In this document: one piece after another, positions 4,901-8,711 of the stretch | How the letters are laid out: each line of letters begins with the position of its first letter | Position numbering within the stretch: position 1 is the first letter of the stretch | Assembly (NCBI GenBank): GCA_012511845.1 | Contig: JAAZFF010000445.1 | Coordinates: forward strand, 1 to 8,711 | Length of the DNA: 8,711 nucleotides | Source of the DNA: Lentisphaerota bacterium | Lineage (GTDB): Bacteria > Verrucomicrobiota > Kiritimatiellia > RFP12 > UBA3636 | Direction: 5' to 3' | The notes under the pieces: generated by a model | What the model saw: only the letters and a program-made list of their open reading frames with translations | Database searches by the model: none | Told to the model about the DNA's origin: nothing | Position numbers and translations under genes: made by a program

Positions 4901-6352
4901 GTGAACTGGGATATTTATGTAAAATTAATGGCGAACTTCTGGTGGATCAATACTGCCATCTCGCTGACTGTTATATTTTTCGGAAGAAAAAAGCCCAGTT
5001 CTACGCTTATCTGGGTAATGGTTATAAACTTCATACCCATTGTTGGTTTTTTACTCTATATCCTGTTGGCAAGAGATTACAGAAAGGTCAAACTGTTCAG
5101 TCTAAAGGAGAAGCAGGACAGCTTCATTAAATTGGTAGCTAATGCGCAAGCTGAGTTTATAAGAGAGGGGCAATTCCAATTTGGTGATGACAGAATCGCA
5201 GAATACGACGATCTGGTAACCATGAATTTGAAGCAGGATGAGTCGTTTCTAACGCAGGATAACGATATACGTCTTTTCTATTCAGGTGATGAAAAATTCG
5301 GCTCCATGCTGGAAGATATGGAGAATGCCCAACGCTCAATTGATGTGCAATATTATATTTTCCGAATGGATACGATCGGCAACCAGATTGTGGAGATGCT
5401 GGAACGCAAGGTTAAAGAAGGTGTGCGTGTGCGTTTCTTGTATGATTCACTGGGCAGCCGCGGCATAAGAAGAAAACACCGCAGGCGATTTACTGCGGCA
5501 GGTATAAAGCATGCCAGTTTCTTCCCATCCCTGCTCCCACATCTTAATTTTCGCATCAACTATAGGAATCACAGAAAAATCGTAGTAATAGATGACAAAA
5601 TCGGATACGTAGGCGGTTTTAACGTTGGTGATGACTATCTGGGGCGATATAAAAATATCGGACCCTGGCGGGATACTCATGCAAGAATACAGGGGCTGGG
5701 AGTACTGGGTCTGAAAATACGTTTTCTGAAAGACTGGTACTATGCCTCGGGTGAGAAATATTACGAGGAAAATGAAGTAACTGCCGAACGCAACCCTTCC
5801 GGCAACTGTGCAATACAGATAGTGACGTCAGGTCCCGATACAAAGTTCACTAACATAAAAAATGCAATGCTCCGCATGATTACAAATGCCAAGAAGGAAA
5901 TTTACGTACAAACGCCGTACTTTATACCTGACGAGGGGATGCTCGATGCTTTTAAAACGGCTATATTGGCTGATGTACAAGTGCACATAATGTTTCCCTC
6001 AAATCCTGATAACTTTCTTGTATACGGTGCAACTACTTCCTACATAGGTGAACTCGTCATGATGGGCGCACGGGCATATGCTTACAAGAAAGGTTTCCTG
6101 CATACCAAAGTAATGCTGGTAGACGATCTGGTGTCCACGGTAGGCAGCGCCAATATGGATATACGAAGCTTCAGTCTCAACTTTGAGGCAAATGCATTTT
6201 TTTATAACGAAGCTATAAACAAAGAACTGAAAGAGCAGTTCGAGCGTGATCTTGAAGACTGTATGGAGTTAACGCCGGAGCTGTACGCTGCCCGTTCTAA
6301 ATGGATGAAGGCGAAAGAGGCTGTCTTTCGCCTGTTTTCGCCGATATTATAA
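4901..6352 (+). CDS. cls: Cardiolipin synthase (phospholipase D superfamily)
   Basis: The enzyme condenses two phosphatidylglycerols into cardiolipin and glycerol at the inner membrane. Two membrane segments (about 10-27 and 34-57, connected by GRKKPSS) form the usual N-terminal hairpin. Two catalytic HKD motifs follow: HRKIVVID at 224-231 (H224, K226, D231) followed by GGFN, and HTKVMLVD at 401-408 (H401, K403, D408) followed by GSANMD and an R-S-F element. The 483-residue length is typical for ClsA-type enzymes. The start is taken as GTG 4901, 17 bases after the TrpR-like gene, with no clear ribosome binding site. An internal ATG at 4928 would still keep both membrane segments and cannot be excluded. 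The C-terminus (about residues 470-483) is coded across a strong hairpin, and the stop overlaps the convergent M23-like gene. Confidence 0.95.
   Translation: MNWDIYVKLMANFWWINTAISLTVIFFGRKKPSSTLIWVMVINFIPIVGFLLYILLARDYRKVKLFSLKEKQDSFIKLVANAQAEFIREGQFQFGDDRIAEYDDLVTMNLKQDESFLTQDNDIRLFYSGDEKFGSMLEDMENAQRSIDVQYYIFRMDTIGNQIVEMLERKVKEGVRVRFLYDSLGSRGIRRKHRRRFTAAGIKHASFFPSLLPHLNFRINYRNHRKIVVIDDKIGYVGGFNVGDDYLGRYKNIGPWRDTHARIQGLGVLGLKIRFLKDWYYASGEKYYEENEVTAERNPSGNCAIQIVTSGPDTKFTNIKNAMLRMITNAKKEIYVQTPYFIPDEGMLDAFKTAILADVQVHIMFPSNPDNFLVYGATTSYIGELVMMGARAYAYKKGFLHTKVMLVDDLVSTVGSANMDIRSFSLNFEANAFFYNEAINKELKEQFERDLEDCMELTPELYAARSKWMKAKEAVFRLFSPIL
6309..6338 (+). terminator. Hairpin terminator inside the 3' end of cls
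   Basis: AGGCGAAAGA (6309-6318) and TCTTTCGCCT (6324-6333) form a perfect 10-bp stem with a GGCTG loop, followed by GTTTT. This resembles a Rho-independent terminator for the plus strand, although it lies before the cls stop codon (6350-6352). On the minus strand the same stem comes 14 bases after the stop of the M23-like gene, but without a following T run. The U tract is short, so efficiency is uncertain. Confidence 0.5.
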
Positions 6353-7273
6353 TTTTGAGGCAGAATGTGGCAGCTGCCTTTTCCGCTGTTTCCAAATTTC
6401 ATGCATCAAGATCCACGGATCCAGGTAGTATGCTCCACCCTGCTCGAAAATACGCCAGATAAAGTGCGTGTGTTCACGTGCCCCTACGTGCGTACCGGCA
6501 GTCGTTGCGTATGGCGTCCCCCGTTTCATGGGCACCAGTGTTTCCACAAGCATATCTATAAGGTGACTGGAATTCAAAACCCAGATGGAATCATCGGGCC
6601 ATCTTCTGATGCCCATCCAGCGGTTGTTATTATCACCGCTGGCAAGACTGTCATATAGAAAATGTTCATCGAAATCAATCGGCGCCGTCAGGACTGTGCC
6701 GCTCGGCATATTTATATCTAGCCCGCAATGTGCTGCTCCCCCATTGTACGGTCCCATCCAGCAATCGTTACTCAGGTAACATTCGCTTATATCAAGCTTG
6801 CCCGAGGGGTTGGGATACCAGTCGTGCAGCGGCTCAGGGCAAATTTCCATCCCTGATTCCTGAACTGCCCAGCGCGTATGTCCTCCGGGGCAGCATATAA
6901 GTCCGGAATGCCAGTCCTTCTCTGCCATGAATCCACCTCTCGTTTTAAAGGCGCACGACGCAGCATCGAACCATATTCTCACACCATCAACTTCCCACGG
7001 TTTGTAGAAAGTGTTTTTTGATGCCACTTCGCGACGCATGGTAACTTCTCTGCCATTAATCAGCACTGCAGCCTCAAAGGCATATGCCGCTATATCGCCA
7101 CCTTCATGACCTGGATCAATAAACAGATTTTCTGCCCGCTCAATTACTTCCGCCGACGTGTCGAGCAGTTTCATCTCCCATTTTGTCCCATCCGAGAGCG
7201 TGAGAACCAGAGAGTCATCTTTATTTAATTCTATCGGTGTAAGTGTAGACTTGATTTTGCGTTCGAATTTCAT
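6347..7273 (-). CDS. M23-like metallopeptidase-domain protein without signal peptide (308 aa)
   Basis: M23 (LytM/lysostaphin-type) enzymes are zinc endopeptidases that cut peptidoglycan cross-bridges. Residues 178-275 show the M23 pattern: GGAAHCGLDINMPSGT (178-193) supplies H182 and D186, a mid-domain H237 sits in SSHL, and GAREHTHFIW (264-273) supplies H268 and H270. Residues 1-175 are an unrecognised domain that includes a motif around FIDPGHEGGD (51-60) and several Cys (107, 127, 128, 145, 165, 171). No signal peptide or membrane segment is seen, which is unusual for a wall hydrolase. Export by another route, a cytoplasmic role, or a non-peptidoglycan substrate are all possible. A 30-residue stretch (198-228, with NNNRWMGIRRWP) is inserted relative to compact M23 domains. 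No good Shine-Dalgarno precedes the ATG. The 3' end overlaps cls by six bases, the two stop codons sharing TTATAA. Confidence 0.72.
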   Translation of the reverse strand: MKFERKIKSTLTPIELNKDDSLVLTLSDGTKWEMKLLDTSAEVIERAENLFIDPGHEGGDIAAYAFEAAVLINGREVTMRREVASKNTFYKPWEVDGVRIWFDAASCAFKTRGGFMAEKDWHSGLICCPGGHTRWAVQESGMEICPEPLHDWYPNPSGKLDISECYLSNDCWMGPYNGGAAHCGLDINMPSGTVLTAPIDFDEHFLYDSLASGDNNNRWMGIRRWPDDSIWVLNSSHLIDMLVETLVPMKRGTPYATTAGTHVGAREHTHFIWRIFEQGGAYYLDPWILMHEIWKQRKRQLPHSASKL

Positions 7274-7312
7274 ATTTATCTTTTTGGTAAATTTTAAATT
7301 TCAAAACTTTAA

Positions 7313-7343
7313 TGCGGGTGTCAGGCTTGACCTAATACCCGCA
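7313..7343 (-). terminator. Hairpin between the esterase and M23-like genes
   Basis: TGCGGGT (7313-7319) pairs with ACCCGCA (7337-7343). After one mismatched position, TCAGG (7321-7325) pairs with CCTAA (7331-7335) with one wobble on the minus strand, leaving a loop of five. On the minus strand it follows the esterase stop by 12 bases and is followed by TTAAAGTTTTG. It may end or attenuate transcription from the esterase into the M23-like gene, or act as an mRNA processing or stabilising stem. Confidence 0.5.
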
Positions 7344-7355
7344 TTTTCTGGAGTT

Positions 7356-8657
7356 TTACTCTTTAACGTTTTCTGTAAATACCCATTCCTGATTGGGTTG
7401 AGGCGGGGTATAGCCGTGCGTTGAGCCTTGAACCCATTTTATTTCCTTGGGTCCTTTTACATTGTTAAAAAGAATAGCTATGCCGGAGGGCGGACAGGTA
7501 TAATCTCCCAGTCCGGCGCGAGGTACTTTGAAGTAGCATGTTTCCGGGATGCGTTTTGCCATGTTTATGCAGTCAAAGTAATCAAGACCTCTCACATATT
7601 TGGGACGCCATCCGTTAATTCTGCCGAATTTTTCCGGACCGGCAAAATCGCAACACCAGGGGATCGAGGCTTCAGCTCTTGTAACATCATGATCGAGAGC
7701 TGCTGCCCAGACTGTCTGCAATCCGCCCTGGCTGCCACCTGTAACAACGAGATCTTTTCCGTTCCATTCCGGCAGACTCTTCACGTATTCAAGCGCACGC
7801 ATTACACGATATGCCATTCCCATAAAATATGCTGTTTCCGGGTTTTTATTCTCCTCGATATCAAAAGCATAGCGAGGCTTGTCGGAGAAAAACTCGTTGT
7901 AATACTCCTGATCCCTGCCCAACTCGTATCCGTGGGCATTTACATCGAACGTGATAGCCCACTCGCCTGCCCATTGCAAGCCGCTGCCGCGCTGTGGCGA
8001 AGTGCTGTACCCATGAAAGCCGACTCTGGCGGGATATTTGTTTTCCGCTGACGTTTTCACCGGTATGGTAAGAAAGCCTGTTACGGGGCGTGTGCCGGCA
8101 CAGGTTATGCTTGCCTGATAAAGCTTGTACTTATCAGGGTTTTTGCTTGTAATCTCTTTAAGGTCTGCCTTTATTTCCACGGATGAGAGGATCTCTTTTC
8201 TGCTTTTCCAGAATTCGTCGAAATCTTCCGGTTCTTCGACTCCCGCCAGTGTTTCGGGCTCAACGCCCGCTCCCCCTTCAAACCTTATCGCTCCTTTACC
8301 GGGTGAGGTTTTAACTTCTTTTTTATCCGCATCAAGCAATGTTGCCTTGACGCTTACAAATCCGGGCTTCTGCAACGACGTGGATACAACGTATCTGCCA
8401 TCAGCTGAAATGCCCTCAATGAGTCCATTCGTTTTAAATCCATCATCACCGTTGCCGGACCATGAAATAAAGCATCCTTCGGGTACTGAATCGACCTTCT
8501 CCAGACGAAACTCAAAACCTATAGTTTCGCCCGGTTTGTAAAAGAGTCTGTCGTCGACAGTTTTTCCCTTCAGGAGGGCGCCCTCCAAAACTGTTTCCGA
8601 GAAAACATTGGTTATAAACAGAAAAAGCAAAGCCAGCGTAAATAGATTTTTTTTCAT
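7356..8657 (-). CDS. Secreted acetyl xylan esterase (CE7 / AXE1 family)
   Basis: CE7 enzymes remove acetyl groups from xylan-derived sugars and related small esters with an alpha/beta hydrolase fold. The ATG at 8657 is chosen because it begins a clean signal peptide (MKKNLFTLALLFLFITNVFS, cleavage near residue 20); the frame is open upstream to 8699 but adds nothing recognisable. Residues 22-127 form an Ig-like or beta-rich N-terminal domain. The AXE1 domain spans about 140-430, with the nucleophile in GGSQGG (S309), an Asp in GDYTCPPSG (D385) and the His in STHGY (H414), the usual CE7 triad context. YFDCINMAKRI (360-370) is also typical of the family. At 433 residues it is longer than single-domain members because of the N-terminal domain. 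It probably acts in the periplasm or outside, in plant or algal polysaccharide use. The M23-like gene follows after a hairpin. Confidence 0.92.
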   Translation of the reverse strand: MKKNLFTLALLFLFITNVFSETVLEGALLKGKTVDDRLFYKPGETIGFEFRLEKVDSVPEGCFISWSGNGDDGFKTNGLIEGISADGRYVVSTSLQKPGFVSVKATLLDADKKEVKTSPGKGAIRFEGGAGVEPETLAGVEEPEDFDEFWKSRKEILSSVEIKADLKEITSKNPDKYKLYQASITCAGTRPVTGFLTIPVKTSAENKYPARVGFHGYSTSPQRGSGLQWAGEWAITFDVNAHGYELGRDQEYYNEFFSDKPRYAFDIEENKNPETAYFMGMAYRVMRALEYVKSLPEWNGKDLVVTGGSQGGLQTVWAAALDHDVTRAEASIPWCCDFAGPEKFGRINGWRPKYVRGLDYFDCINMAKRIPETCYFKVPRAGLGDYTCPPSGIAILFNNVKGPKEIKWVQGSTHGYTPPQPNQEWVFTENVKE

Positions 8658-8711
8658 AATGACTATCTGTTGATAATTTATTAAAGTTTTGCGAAACAAC
8701 TCGTGTAATAC

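Noticed and set aside
6365..6779. Plus-strand open frames after cls
   Set aside because: They are antisense to the M23-like gene, whose frame carries coherent catalytic motifs.
7428..8051. Long plus-strand open frame of 207 codons opposite the esterase
   Set aside because: It lies fully antisense to a well-supported CE7 esterase with intact catalytic motifs, has no ribosome binding site, and shows no recognisable protein features.
8125..8541. Plus-strand open frame of 138 codons opposite the esterase N-terminal domain
   Set aside because: Antisense shadow with Ser/Pro-rich composition of the kind produced by reading a coding strand backwards.
1..8711. CRISPR array, tRNA or rRNA genes
   Set aside because: No spaced identical repeats of suitable length, no cloverleaf with a CCA-type end, and no conserved rRNA segment were seen on either strand.

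Overview
The window looks like chromosomal sequence from a Gram-negative-type bacterium. A member of the PVC superphylum, for example Lentisphaerota, Kiritimatiellota or Verrucomicrobiota, is my best guess, but it is an inference only. The clues are a proC-linked hypothetical protein of a kind I associate with Verrucomicrobia, a TrpR-type regulator, a secreted CE7 esterase with a bacterial signal peptide, and an M23-like protein of a kind I associate with Planctomycetes and relatives. No rRNA or tRNA was seen to settle it. Standard stop codons (TAA, TGA, TAG) are used throughout.

Left part (1-856): an accessory-looking, partly decayed stretch. It holds short heptad direct repeats (CAGTNGG-type units at the left edge, CTTAAAA units at 110-123). 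A small minus-strand gene for a putative secreted 73-residue protein has its own extended -10 promoter and a strong ribosome binding site. A broken IS4-family transposase C-terminus follows; its YREK signature is still readable across one frameshift and one nonsense change. A promoter with a flanking dyad then drives the first operon.

Main operon (857-3892, plus strand): four tightly coupled genes, joined by 1-, 4- and 4-base overlaps. They encode an unknown protein with a charged linker, pyrroline-5-carboxylate reductase (ProC), a membrane-anchored protein whose outer domain closely resembles the animal Hedgehog N-terminal signalling domain, and a hexapeptide-repeat acyltransferase. The Hedgehog-like protein is the most striking item. 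It keeps the zinc triad and catalytic-type Glu and His of the Hedgehog/DD-peptidase fold, lacks most of the animal calcium site, and has no autoprocessing domain. An envelope or peptidoglycan role is the natural inference.

Middle (3893-6352): a minus-strand DUF488 gene carries an in-frame TAA near its 5' end. A divergent promoter pair follows, then a TrpR-family regulator whose correct start lies inside a longer open frame, followed closely by a cardiolipin synthase with two HKD motifs. The cardiolipin synthase gene ends in a 10-bp hairpin inside its own coding sequence and overlaps the convergent neighbour.

Right part (6347-8657, minus strand): a secreted acetyl-xylan-esterase-like (CE7) enzyme, then a hairpin, then an M23-metallopeptidase-like protein that has no signal peptide.

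The recurrent theme is envelope biology: a Hedgehog/DD-peptidase-like protein, an M23-like protein, cardiolipin synthase and an acyltransferase. Only adjacency, not a demonstrated pathway, links them.
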